Positions 11,433-23,683 of a stretch of DNA of 64,000 nt are shown piece by piece. The notes beneath the pieces are model-generated. The model did no database searches and had not been told where the DNA came from. It saw only the letters and a list, made by a program, of their open reading frames with translations. This stretch comes from Rhizophagus irregularis (Eukaryota; Glomeromycota; Glomeromycetes; Glomerales; Glomeraceae). How positions within the stretch are numbered: the first letter of the stretch is position 1; every line of letters starts with the position of its first letter. The position numbers and the translations under genes are program-made. The stretch is taken from positions 558,001 through 622,000 of the forward strand of contig NC_089435.1 of the NCBI RefSeq assembly GCF_026210795.1, written 5' to 3'.

Positions 11433-14241
11433 CGACTTTTGTTTAATGTTGCTTAAAATATCAATAATTAAAAAATACAATTTGTTAATAACATAAAAAA
11501 ATTTATATACTTTAGGAATCTTCAAATAATAATTTTGGTGAATTATTTTTTATCCTTACTACTACTCGAGTCTATTCCACATCATATCAGAATCTTAAAC
11601 CAATATTCAAGCAACTTCATAATAAAATATTTGATGAATTTGAGTAGGGAGTGTGAATATATAACCACCAGCAGTTTTATGTATGTCACGAAGAACAAAA
11701 ATGACATGACCATGAGTATGATGATGTAGTGCTAAAAAAAAAGAAATTCATTAATTCGTTAATTTAATATAATCTTCCCACTATTCGGTTAAAGAGACTC
11801 CATAGGTCTCTATCAAGTTATCCAACTTTTCTCCGAAGTCACAGTTCACCGAAACCCATTTCGCCGAAGGGATGTTTCACCGAAGTGCCATTTCGCCGAT
11901 ATTTTATCGAATGGCCATTTTTGTTTAAGATATGAAATTTTTTAATTTTCCTTTTTTTAGAGAAGGTAAACGAATTTTATTTTAAATCGCGTTTGTTTAT
12001 TTTCTAATTAAAAGAAAATTTGTTTTATTTGACAAATTCATCTGTGTTCATCAATTTTTCGAAACAATGGAAAATAAAATAGTTAAAGAGAATTTGTTCT
12101 TTGAACAATTTTTATTTCTTTGTATCGAATTTATCAAATGGTTAATGATCAACTGTTAAAGGAAATATTATATTAATCAAAAACATTTTCAGCGAAATGT
12201 TCTTCGATGAAATGGAAGTTTTGGGGGAAAGGATTCTGCAAAACGTACCGTAACCCTTTATCAATACTATCAGATGTGGTTTTATGTCATTCTTGTCTTA
12301 AAAGGCAAGATATAAAGACAACGTTCATCCAATAGATTGGAACAAATAAAGTTGCGTTAATTGCATTCTCATTTAATGCTTGAGTTAAATAAGGAATAAA
12401 TGCTGCGAACGATAATTAATTCTCAAAGAAATTCTGTCATAATTTTAAAATAAGAAAAAGATGTATAATATTGTAAAATATTCTTGGAAATTCGAAAATA
12501 AAACAGTGAGCTCTGAACTCCCTTTATAACAAATTTTTCCCAACACATGGTATTTAGCCAATCAAATATAGTACATTAAATACCCTTCAGACAATTAAAT
12601 GTCTTAAATTCTTCGCAATAATCCTATAGCAAATTTGCGTGAAAACCGGAGGGTACGTCATGACTATACATAACTTCCTGTTGGTTTTCTTCCTGTTCAT
12701 CTGCTAGTAAAATTTGGTTTAAGCCAAGTTTCAACTATTTCCTTCGTATTATCATTGTTTGTGAGCATATTTCTAAAGTTAAAACATTTGAATTATTAAT
12801 TCCGCGAGAATCAAAAGTAGTTTTTAACATCTTTACGTGAAGAAGCACAAACTATACTCCAGGTTTTTCTATGCGAAACAATTTTCAAATTAAAAAATGA
12901 AAGAAAAATTTACGAAAATTTAGTAATTTAAATTGAATAAATTCATACGATTCCAGTACCACAAACTAAAACTCCTTTTCTTTTTTGTTTCTTTTTTTGT
13001 TATTAACTAATGGTGCAAATAGATTTTAATATTATTTTTTTTGTAATAATTAATTTTGTGTAAAATCAAGTCCTTAGGGGATAACTTTGATTAATGGATT
13101 AATGACCAAAAAAAATAAATTTTTACAAATTTTATCATTACTGCACAAGAAATATAACCGAGTTTATTTAAAGAATTATATTATTCACTGTATTCAATCC
13201 ACACAACAAAAAAGGATGACAATTTGGAAGAGCTGTTGAGCGTAATGCAGGAGAATTAAAATTATTTTTATAATAACTTCTGAAAAGATCACGGGGGATA
13301 GCTTCTGTGGAAAGTCTCCAGAAATTCATTTGAGAATGTGAAAATAATTCATATAAAATATGAATTAATCATTATAGTTATATGATCTTATTAATATATT
13401 TTTTATTAATATAAGATACCATTTTCAATAAATTAAAATTTTTGGGTTATTATTATAGAGAAATAAAAAAATTTTAAATTTTACATTTTTTTATTGCAAA
13501 ATCAATTACAAAATCAATAAAACTCAATAAATTTAGAATTTATAAAAATCTAAACTACCAAAAAAGTTTAGACTGTGTTAAAGTCTTATATGATTATATT
13601 TATTATAAGAAATATGAATTTTTACTATACTAGTTTCAATATTTTTTTTGTAATACATAAAATTATAACTTTCAATTTCAATTTTACATTACAGCTCTTT
13701 ATGCTTAAAAACTAAAACTTATGTAATTTTTTTTTAAAAAAACCGACATCAATATCATCAGTTCTTAAAATAAAATATAAAAAAATAATTTTATTTTTAA
13801 TTTTATACATTAGAAATGGATTTATATGCTTGTATTATATTAATAGTTTATATTTAATAATTGGAAAAGTTATAAAAAAAAAGATTTATTTAAATTACAA
13901 ACTAAGAAATTTATAAATATTTACTACTCTAACCTCAGTGTTTAAATAAATCTTAATATTTGGATAAAATATAAAAAATGGGAATTATTTAAATTACAAA
14001 CTAAGAATCTTGTAAAATATTTTACTATTCTAGCCTTAGTGTTTAAATAAATTTAAAAAGAATAAAATAAAATCAATTTCTGCTGAATGCAGTAATATCA
14101 CTTATTAAAAAACTAAATAATATCTAAATAATAAATAAATAAAATTAATTTTGCATAAATAATTTGTAAAATTGATTTTGTTTATATATTATATTACATA
14201 CCAAATGACTTAAATTCTTCACTTACTAGCATTTCACTCAC
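11433..14241. other. Long non-coding region
   Basis: At 11815-11915 there is a run of related CGAAG/TTTCNCCGAA motifs, partly echoed in inverse orientation around 12190-12235; this may be a decayed inverted-repeat element. At 13885-13955 and 13985-14052 a 65-70 nt segment is tandemly duplicated with moderate divergence. No gene is supportable. Confidence 0.45.
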
Positions 14242-15385
14242 TTATACACTAATAACTTGTGATTCAAGAATTTCATTCAATTTTTTACTAGTAAGATCAA
14301 GTAAGCGACTTGTATAATATGCTTGTGAATGAGATTCAGTAGCAAAATTGGTATGCCCAATTGGTGCATTTATAAATTCCATAACACTACATTTTAATTC
14401 TTCATTAATATCTTCAATATTCATTTTGTAAGGGATATAAGCCCATTTTTTAATAATATCCGAAACTTCTTCAGAAGATGGCCTTTTAGATGGATTTTTA
14501 TCCCAACATTTTTTCATCAAGTCTACATAACATTGTGGAGTATTTTCAATAATTTCAGGACGTTCACCTTTACAAATATTTAAACAAAGTTGTAGATCAT
14601 GTGCTTTATCATTAAATGTTGACACTCCAGATGTAAATTCCCACATAATCATAGAAAAACTATATATATCACTAGCTGGAGTATAAGAATTTCCTCTTAA
14701 AACTTTAGGTGCTATAAATGGTAAAACACCAAAAATGTCACCTTTTTTTGAAGATGATTTTACAGGTTCTAAATTACTAATATAAATTTTATCTGCTTTA
14801 ATCTCTTCTTTCACTTTATCATTATAATTTAAAATATTGCCATCATGAAGATCACAATGAACAAGATTATTTTTATGTATCTGATTAAGTCCAGTAATAA
14901 TTTCATATCATATATAATTTTTGGTTCCAATTCTTTTTGACTATTCTCATTAAATTTTCTCTTAAATTACCTTTATTTGCATATTCCATTACTACCATAT
15001 ATTTTGAAGTATCTGGATTTTTTGTAAATCCATATAAATCAATAATACTATATGAACTTTTTGGATATTTCCACTATAAAAAAAAATAATAATATATTAG
15101 TATAAATAACAATTTAAATGATAAAATTAAATCAAAAATAAATATAAATAATAATATATTATACTTCATTTAAAAATTCATTTAAATTATCATTTAAATT
15201 ATTATGATATTTAAGAATTACTTCTTCATCTTCGTCAATAGTTAATAAAGGAGGATCTGGTACTACATACAAAGCTATTTTATCAAGATATTTAACATTT
15301 TTAAATTTATTATAAGGAAACCATTTTAAATTATTTTTTTCAATAACTTTATCAATAATTACATTTCCACTTTTTCCGAATCTAT
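14242..15385 (-). pseudogene. Degenerate TKL-like pseudokinase
   Basis: The upstream exon (about 15385..15166) encodes LKWFPYNKFKNVKYL and a beta3 lysine (EEVILKYH) but no Gly-rich loop, and ends FLNE before GTATAA. After an intron (3' end near 15075) come LYGFTKNPDTSKYMVVMEYA and GNLRENL, then two frameshifts (about 14945 and 14910). The frame resumes at GLNQIHKNNLVHCDLHDGNIL and stays open to the stop at 14242. Catalytic HRD is HCD, the DFG position reads SNLE, and APE is APK; the C-lobe (SFSMIMWEFTSG, CWDKNPSKRP) and the tail (YYTSRLLDLTSKKL) are preserved. Frameshifts plus lost catalytic residues argue for a pseudogene. Confidence 0.85.
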
Positions 15386-16198
15386 AATTAAAATTATATT
15401 AAAATTTATATTGAAATTTACATTAAAATTTAAAATTAAAAATTAACACTTACTCTAAAATTTAAATAGGAATTTAATATAATATAAATCTTGGTATTGA
15501 ATAAGTATATATAATAACCTATAATTCACAACTTACCAACTAAAGGAATAGATATTTTTAAATGAAAGAATTCAGTTAACAAATAAATATTATATAAAAT
15601 ATATAATAAAATGAAATAACAACATTGCAGAAATTTTTATAATCGAAACCATATCGTGATTCGTGACTAAGTCAAAAATTTATTGTAGACCTTATAACCA
15701 AGATTTGGCCACAATATGGTTTCACATCATCACGATAAGCTTAAGTTGATCGTATGTATAAAGTTGATGCATATTAAGGAGATCGTCACCTGATTTAACC
15801 GGGTCATACAAATATCGTATCGAGATTAGTCACGTTATATTCAATATATATTAGAAATATATTAAAGTCGTATTTAATATATATAAAAGTTATATTTAAT
15901 GCATATAAAAGTCATATTTAATGTATCGTAAATTTGCATTTACTTTATATTTAACATATCGTGAAGTTGCATTTAATTTATATATAAATTATATTTAACG
16001 TATCGTAATATTGCATTTGATTTATATAAAAGTTATATTTAACATATCGTAAAATTGTATTTAAAGATCAAATTAATTTTTATTTTCAATGTCGCAAATA
16101 AATCATAAAAACTCTATTCTAAATCCAAGTTTGTTGTTCTAAATCATGAATAAAATGAATTTTTTTATGAACGGTGATTAATAAACAAATAATAAACA
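15386..16198. repeat. Non-coding stretch with short tandem repeat
   Basis: From about 15860 to 16065 a degenerate unit of roughly 60 nt containing ATATTTAACATATCGTAAA, TTGCATTTAATTT and ATATAAAAGTT repeats about three to four times. The rest is unassigned. Confidence 0.6.
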
Positions 16199-19100
16199 TC
16201 AAACGGCTTTGAAAAAATATAAGTTTCGTATATACAAATCATTGCTAGAATTGTGATCGCTGTCGATACATTCTTCGCCTCTACAATTGTGAATGAAATG
16301 CATGACGTTAATCGCATTCACTAAACAGATAGAGAAAACCCTTCGCAAATTAGCATTTGTTGTTTGTAACCTGTATACTGGACAGCCTAGTATAGTTCGA
16401 TTTGTTTCCTCAAACCAATCAACGACAACAAATGCAAATCGAAGGTTGTCCTTTTGATGACAAAATATCGCTCTTATAATTGCAAAATTGCCTCCATTTT
16501 CGATATTGATTGATACAACATCCCGATACGTAAACGGCGTAGAATAGTATTATCTCTTTCATTTTCAAAGATAAAACTCGCATACTCAAAGAATAATGGC
16601 ATGCTGTTAGGTATTGCAGAGTTGTCTCTGAAATCTTCGTATGCCAGTTTCAATTCTTCATTGATATTCACCAGTAGTGGCATTTCAACGTTTCTTCGAA
16701 GTACCCATTTCTTTAACAATATATTAGAAATCCGATCATCTGGCGAGCAAACTTTACATACTAAGAGTTAGCAAATTTCATATTTCAATATATATTTTTC
16801 GTATTATAATATTAAATTGTACCTTCTTCTGCATCGTTCTTAATATCAACATTATCTTTCGTAATGAACCAATTGCTCATCAATCGTCGCAAATGTTTTG
16901 GTAAATTCATAAATCCACCGTTTGATGTAGATAATCTCAGATCTATGCCACCATCTAATAAATGCCGTATCGCAAACAAGGTGGTGTAATGCTTTAGTAA
17001 ATCTAAACTCACGTTTTTCAGATTCGTTCGGGGTACAATGTTTTTGAATATCCGATGTATCATCTCCTTTGTTCCAGCATTAGTGTTCAATAACGTCGCG
17101 TAATTCTTTGCATGCAATAGCAGATGGAAGTTGGTATGTAGATTCGGTAAATTTTCAAAATCTTTGAATGCCTATTTGTAAATAATTGAAAATAATTAGA
17201 CTTTGCTGTGTAATATTATTATAAATAAATAAAGAATGGTTATAGTTATATATAAATTTCGAATGCATTTTTTTTTGTTTTCTTGACTTTCATCGATTTT
17301 TGCGTTTGATTTTTGCGTCCTATTTGCGATATGTATTACCTAATACTAGTTAGTGTTATAATTTAAAGAATAATACCTGCGATAAAAGCACTCGTTCATT
17401 ACATAAGCATTCGCGCAATTCGGAATATTCTTCTTTTGTAAAAGAATCTTTAAAAACCATTGCCATCATTTTTGCCATTACGACCCAACATTTCAACCAA
17501 AGTTTGATGGCTAAATCGCTTCTAGTAACTCCTGTTCGACGTTGAAACAAGGCAAGTTCCGAATTTTTGAAATGTGTATTCCTCAAGAACCTATTGAGGA
17601 TAAATGGAATCATCATGGTTAATTCTAGACAGTCCGACATCATGAAACTGTCGATGTGGGATATCGGATTTGGCAATTTTCGCCAAGTCTTCGGGTATTC
17701 AAAATACTTCCAGTTCCTAATGAATTCTGATTTTCCTTTTGGCGAAAGTGCTTCAATTGTGATCTTGAAAAGTCTTGGCGCTTTTCCAGCTGTAAGGTGG
17801 TAGACATCCTGGGGAGACTGTAAGTGTCTTTCCCTTTTCAATTGATCAAGTAAAGGCGGATATAATTGTAGGCCAAATTCGGACGCAATTGCTTTGCGTT
17901 CTGTAATCGTTGACGCCTCAGATATCTCTTTGAATTGTTTATCTGACAGATGATGATAACGAGAGATTAAGTGTAAATCAAGATCGTTGGATGTTAAAGA
18001 TTCTTTTGTTACATTGCATGTCTGGTATCCTCTATTAGCGCTGTGTCGCTTTACTCCAGCCATATCATTGCCTTGCGGCAAATCGGCAGTAGTATCACCA
18101 AGGCTTGCAATTATGACGCATTTGTTCCCTTGAATATTCAAAATCTTTCCTCTCTCCAATACTTTCATTTCTGTAATGAAGGGTTTGATAAATTTGTCGA
18201 AAGAACCACCGAAAGGAACAAATCCTAGAACAAAATGGTTCTTAAGACGATTTCTTTCAGTAAAAAGCATGTTACCTATTTGAACGTAAACGCCACCTAA
18301 AGAATGATAGATGTTTCTGAATGTCCCAAAGTCATCGTAATACAGATCAATGAATAATTTGTAGATTGGAAGATGTGTTTCTGGTTCATCTAATGGCGCG
18401 AATTCCGAAGGATGTTGATATGAATACTTGACATCTCTTAGCTTCCAGCGTCCATTGTACTTGTAGAGAATTTCCTGAATTTTAATTGAATGTCTATTAT
18501 TACTATTATCATAATGAATAGTAATCGGTGCGTGGCTAACAATCGCGTGCAATTCGACATTCATGACCGCATCTTCCATTTCTCAATCAAGAAACCAGAC
18601 TTCATTATCCTGCGATCTTTCTTTGCGATTGTTGCTTTGGAGGTTCCCTGGTAACTCTTCGAATCTTATAATACGTTAGATCTTAATTATCAGTCTGTCA
18701 TCTTTTTGCACAATCGCAATATACGGCCGAATCTTTTCGCATCGCTTGATTCTCTGTATACTACAAAATCCCCAGAGTAATACACATGTTGAGCAATTGT
18801 GATAGACGTTTTACCAAACCTTGCCGATTCTTTCCAAATATCACCGTGCCAGAGTTCTTTGTTTTTTGTGACTTCTTGGCCGGGTCCGAAGTACATGTTG
18901 CTAAATAATAAAGGATTATTCAAAATGTTACAAATGATATCCGTAATGGATAAATAATACGCCTCTCCGATGTTTTTAGACGTTGATAGCATTTTCATGT
19001 TAGTAATATTGATTTTTCGAGATCTTATTGGGAGTAGAGGTAGTCTCTATCTATCTTTCCTGAATCGTCGGCTATTTGGCACAACGTCTTCTTTTCTGAA

Positions 19101-19760
19101 CTGTGGATTATAGATTATATCAACTAGTTCATCATATGCTTGGGTAGCTGGTGAAGAATTACCGTAAGTTATTGTTATATTTTCATTAATAAGCCTTAAA
19201 AGAATATAACTTACATATGTGATGTTTCTGCATCCAACAAAAAAACAGCGATTCAGTGACATTCTTGAAATATGGGGCGAACTCACCAGAGGAATATGAA
19301 AGTTGTTCGCTACTAAGAGGTTGATCAACGATTACTTCTTCATCCGGTTGATCAATGATTACTTCTTCATCTGAATCCCTCCTCTTTCATTTTCATCTTC
19401 GTCGTTTTCATTAAATTCCATCATTATTCTTTCATATTCACTTTCGAGCTCATCTTCGCTTATTTCTTCATTTTCTATATCGATAGTTGTTGTCATTTCT
19501 TCATCTTCGTCATCATAATTTTCCATTTCGGTACTACCATCATTTCTAGTAGTAGCCATAACATCTTCTAGAAATTATAAATATCACTGAAAAATATACA
19601 TTCAAATATAAATTATAATAACAAAGTAACATTATTTACCATCTGTTATGAAAGTTCTTTCGTTCGTTACTGAAGGTACTTGTGAAATTATATTAAATGT
19701 GTTATACCATTGTCTAACATAGCTACGTTGATTATTAGAAGCATATCGATTTCGAAACAT
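16199..19760 (-). pseudogene. Decayed multi-exon gene, transposase-like or BAH-like family
   Basis: Exon 1 (19760..19640) starts MFRNRYASNNQRSYVRQWYN. A GT-AG intron leads to 19567, an acidic segment (ENYDDEDEEMTTTIDIE), then stops. Further pieces are FAPYFKNVTESLFFCW, AYDELVDIIYNPQF, a TAG at 19049-19047, WHGDIWKESARFG, and SGDFVVYRESSDAKRFGRI (BAH-like). A frameshift near 18590 is followed by a long conserved block 18579..17377 (LYYDDFGTFRNIYHSLGG, ADLPQGND, CNVTKESL, RYHHLSD). A 205-nt intron (17376..17172) leads to exon 17171..16823 and then a further exon from about 16760. A frameshift near 16490 leaves GCPVYRLQTTNANLRR and a tail ending at 16199. I recall this as a large family in arbuscular mycorrhizal fungi with a possible KDZ/CMC transposase origin, but the function is not established. 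Several nonsense and frameshift changes make this copy non-functional. Confidence 0.7.
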
Positions 19761-21450
19761 TTTTAAAAACGTGACACGACACGCAAGATTTTATTGAAAA
19801 AAGTATACAAGAAAAACAATTCAAGAAAAAGGATTCGAATAAAGGTCAAAGAGAAAGTTTGTTAAAATATCACTTAAAAATAAAATCAATCACTTAAAGA
19901 TAATCAATTAAAAATATCACTTAAATTTATTTTATAGCTAGAACATTTTCGATATATTAATTTATACTCATTTTTCCTAGTATTTAAGAAATTTAAAAAA
20001 TATTTAAAAAATACTCAAAAAATTAAAGTATATTACAATTATGAATTTAATAATATACATTTTATAAAATTCGTTCTATAATCTATATAATTGCTTATCT
20101 ATCGCTTGGAGGCCAGAGTAAACTATCGTGTATATTTCTATTTATGGAATTAGACTCATTATTATAAAAGTCTAATTTGTATTCGCATTTTTATAAAAGT
20201 CTAATTTACTATTGTTTCATTATCTATAAGTCTAAATAATTAAACTATTTGTTATTGTTCTAATTTATCGATTTGATTGTAATGCCAGAATTTATCTAAT
20301 GAATTTATTAAATGTGGGCGCAGTATTATAATTAGTTTAGATATTCAGAAATTTTTATTTGATTATGAAATGACGTCCTGGCATATAACATTAAACTGTA
20401 CCATATAATCTGATTTATTAGATTATAGTTCTTGTAATATTTATTTTATTTTATTTGTTTATTATTATCGGAACTACGGAATGATGTACATTATGACAAT
20501 GACATCGGAATTAAAGAATTTAAAAGAAAGGATAATTTCTGTAGAGGAACGGATTTGAGATAATGAAAAAGGAAATTAATTGTAACAAGATGAAAGTGAC
20601 TCGGCCCAAAATAACTAAATTGAGTAAAAAGGGCATCGTTTGGATCGAGTAACTTAAAAGTTATAAAAGGAGTTAATAAAATTGGGCGTAGTATTTCAGA
20701 AGCATATGGGGAAAATTTTGATAATAATAGTAAGAATTATTTTATTAAGGATTTATTTGTTCCGATATTATTTTATTAATGGATTAATAAGAATGAAATG
20801 CGAAGTATTATTTTATTAAGGGAAACTATCGAAGTTGATTTTAGGATTAATAATTGGAAGATTTTATTAATGAAAAAGGAAGATTTGAAATTTTGAATAT
20901 AGAAGTATATTTTTATTATTAGAATTATGATGTTTTAATTGTTTTATATTTATTTTGTATATTATTTTGTCTAACTAAGCGTGAACTCGGGATATATTAA
21001 TAATTTAATATTGTATATTTTATTATTAAGAATTTTGTGTGGCGTGAATAAAATCTATGATGATCTATGCCTGAGCTGGGTCTGGATCACGTTGCGACTA
21101 ATTATTTAAAAGAAGATCAGAGAAAAAAAAATTAATTAAATTTCAACGATATGTTAAATATATAAATATTACACCATATTATCGAAAACCAAAATAAATA
21201 TTATCAATAGGTGTTATATTATTATTTACTGCCAATTATAGCTTATAGGAGTAGTCTGATTATTAATAGTCTATAAAAGTCTAGTCTATAAAAGTCTAAT
21301 TATTAAAATTTCTACTTCGCCATAGCAAAACAATCAAACAATCACAATAAAGTTTAATTGTTTTATTATTTAGAGAAACAATTTCTTTTTTTTTTATAAA
21401 CCCTTTCTCTTTCTCTGTTATTATTTTTCTCTAGTCTTCTTATCATTATC
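19761..21450. other. Non-coding stretch
   Basis: Intergenic between diverging genes. ATAAAAGTCTAATT-like motifs recur near 20165-20240 and 21265-21300. No gene is supportable. Confidence 0.4.
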
Positions 21451-23241
21451 ATGCCTTCCAGAAGAAGTACTACCCGAAGTTAAAAGAAAAAACAAATTAT
21501 TCCTGTTGACGAAGATGATGTTGTCAGAACTTCAAGTAATTCTCGTATCCTATAATAAACTGAAATTGTATCAGATTTTTAACTTTCTCTTTAGTTCTGA
21601 AAGAAAATCAAGGACCGGAAGCGATTCAAACCTAAAAACCCCCTGCTAAAAGATGAGGTCGAAAGAAAAAGGATCCTGTTATTGAAGATAATGAACATAT
21701 ACACGATAATGGTCAACAAACCATGGACTCAGCTTCAAAGGCCAATAAACATCAAACTGCCACACCAGTTCCGAAGACCACTGTTAAACGTAGGCGTAAG
21801 GAGGCCATCACTAATGATGATACAATTCAAGAACCAACTTTGATTAATAAACTTCTAGAATTAAGCGATGATGATGATGATCTTTCAGAAGGTTGCTTTC
21901 ACTTTATAATCATCATATTTTGACGTAATATCACTCAGATTATATATTCTTACCTTCCTCGCTTTATTTCTTTAGATGAAAGTCAGTTCAATGAAAGTGC
22001 CATAAATATCGGACGTGAACCTCTTGCACCGATTACAAATATCAACGATAAAATTCATAACGGCATACCGGATGAAAAGACTGAATCTTACGTGAACATT
22101 AATAAGATTCGTAGTGATGGTTCAAATGAGACATCTGAATCTTATTTTCGTTTAAGTTTGAATACTACACCTTGTTCTAATCGCCCTAATAACACATATT
22201 CCTCTTCTCGTACACGTAATATCGATAATGATGACGTTTTTCGTTCGAATACACCTCGTTCGAATACACCTCGTTTGAATACATCTCGTTCGAATACTTC
22301 TTTTTTTGCTAATGGTAACAAGATTCGTTCGACTCTTCGGAAATCACATAATCCAGAATCCGCACCTCCAGCACCATTTCGCGATATGGTGAACGTTCAC
22401 CAAATCTGTTCGTGGTTATGTGTAAACTCGGACATCTTATTACTTGCTTATAATATGTATCTATCTATGCAAACGCCAGCTGCCAACACATTCAACATTA
22501 TTTCACCCAACTTTAATTCATCAACGTTGGCATCTGGTGTACCACAAATGCCAAAGCAAGAAGACAGGGTAAATATAACTGATATAATTTGTCATTAATT
22601 TACTATGTTAATATCTGCTAAATTATTTGCATAATTCAGGTGAAAGCAAATCGAGATTTTCTCAAAGAATTGAAATGTTTGTTTCTTAGGGTTCGAAACC
22701 CTAAGAAGAGCGTTTTCGAGGATTTGGTACAGCAAATATTTAATTGCGATCTAAATTCGTCCGAAGGAATCGATTGGCTGCGTGCGGCGAATAGAAATTT
22801 TAGTGATTTCCGAAATAAATTCCTGGATAGTGTTGAGGAAGCGATTGAGATATTCAAAGAAAAAAGAGCTCAGTAAGCAGATCATTTCGTTTTAATTTTT
22901 TGTTTTATTTGTTTTGCGGTATATTGATTATTTTTACGTTGATTTATAGAGAAAATAAAGATACTACAGCTCGCTCTTTAGATGAATATGAGATAATTTC
23001 GTTTGTCAATGAAAATTTAACATTAGACATCTTGCAAAGATGGTTAAGTGCGACGAACATGGCTAAATTGAGAGATCAAAACTCCTTACGGGTTTTACAA
23101 AGATTCGTCCGAGGATCATTATTAATTGTAAACTATGATTCAAGAGACACTGATGCAATGAAATCTTTGGATAAAATAACAAAAAAAATAGCGGTGCCAT
23201 CTCGAAATGGTAAAAATATTGCCAGCAACTTGGAGTTGTGA
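21451..23241 (+). CDS. Unknown five-exon protein; N-terminal part carries nonsense codons
   Basis: From ATG 21723 the exons 21723..21891, 21976..22568, 22640..22872 and 22950..23241 splice in frame (phases 1, 0, 2) to the stop at 23241. The protein is a basic and Ser/Asn/Thr-rich N-half (SNTPRSNTPR-type repeats near 22240-22300) followed by a helical C-half (DFLKELKCLFLRV, EYEIISFVNENLTLDILQRW). Upstream, an ATG at 21451 (MPSRRSTTRS) meets TAA at codon 11. The following exon (from about 21595) has TAA and TGA in frame just before GRKKKDP, so an AT-hook-like KR-GRKKKDP motif is broken by the TGA. Either translation restarts at 21723 or the whole copy is a pseudogene. I do not recognise the family; the AT-hook-like remnant hints at a nuclear protein. 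Confidence 0.6.
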
Positions 23242-23683
23242 ATTTATTAGTAATAATAACTGAAGAAAATTTGCGCGAATTTTCCTTTGGGTTTCTTTTT
23301 TTTAAATTATGATTACAATGATAATATAATAATATTTGTAATATAAAACCCTTTTATTATTATAATTGGCAATTTATTATAATAGTTATTTTTTATAAGG
23401 TATATTTTACTATAATTAAACTAATAAAACTTTAAAATTTTACGATAATCTTAAAATCGCCTATTTATCATTAATTTGTTGTTAATGCATTGAAAAAAAA
23501 TCGAAGAAATATCTTAAACTAGATTTTTTGGCTATTTTTTCGATTTCTTCACTACTTTTTAAAGATTAATACTGAATCTTGTTACGATTTCGAAAATATT
23601 TTTATTCGATTTTATAACGAAATCGTAACAAAACTTATCGTCACGTGATCGATCCAAAATTGATGTGGAATGTTGGCGATCAC

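Noticed and set aside
11535-11729. 64-codon frame
   Set aside because: No recognisable motif and no supporting context; probably chance.
11815-12245. Transposon with CGAAATGG-type ends
   Set aside because: Motifs are related on both sides but the inverted repeat is too weak and no target duplication is visible.
17567-18228. Two + strand frames
   Set aside because: Antisense shadows of the long conserved block of the decayed gene at 16.2-19.8 kb.
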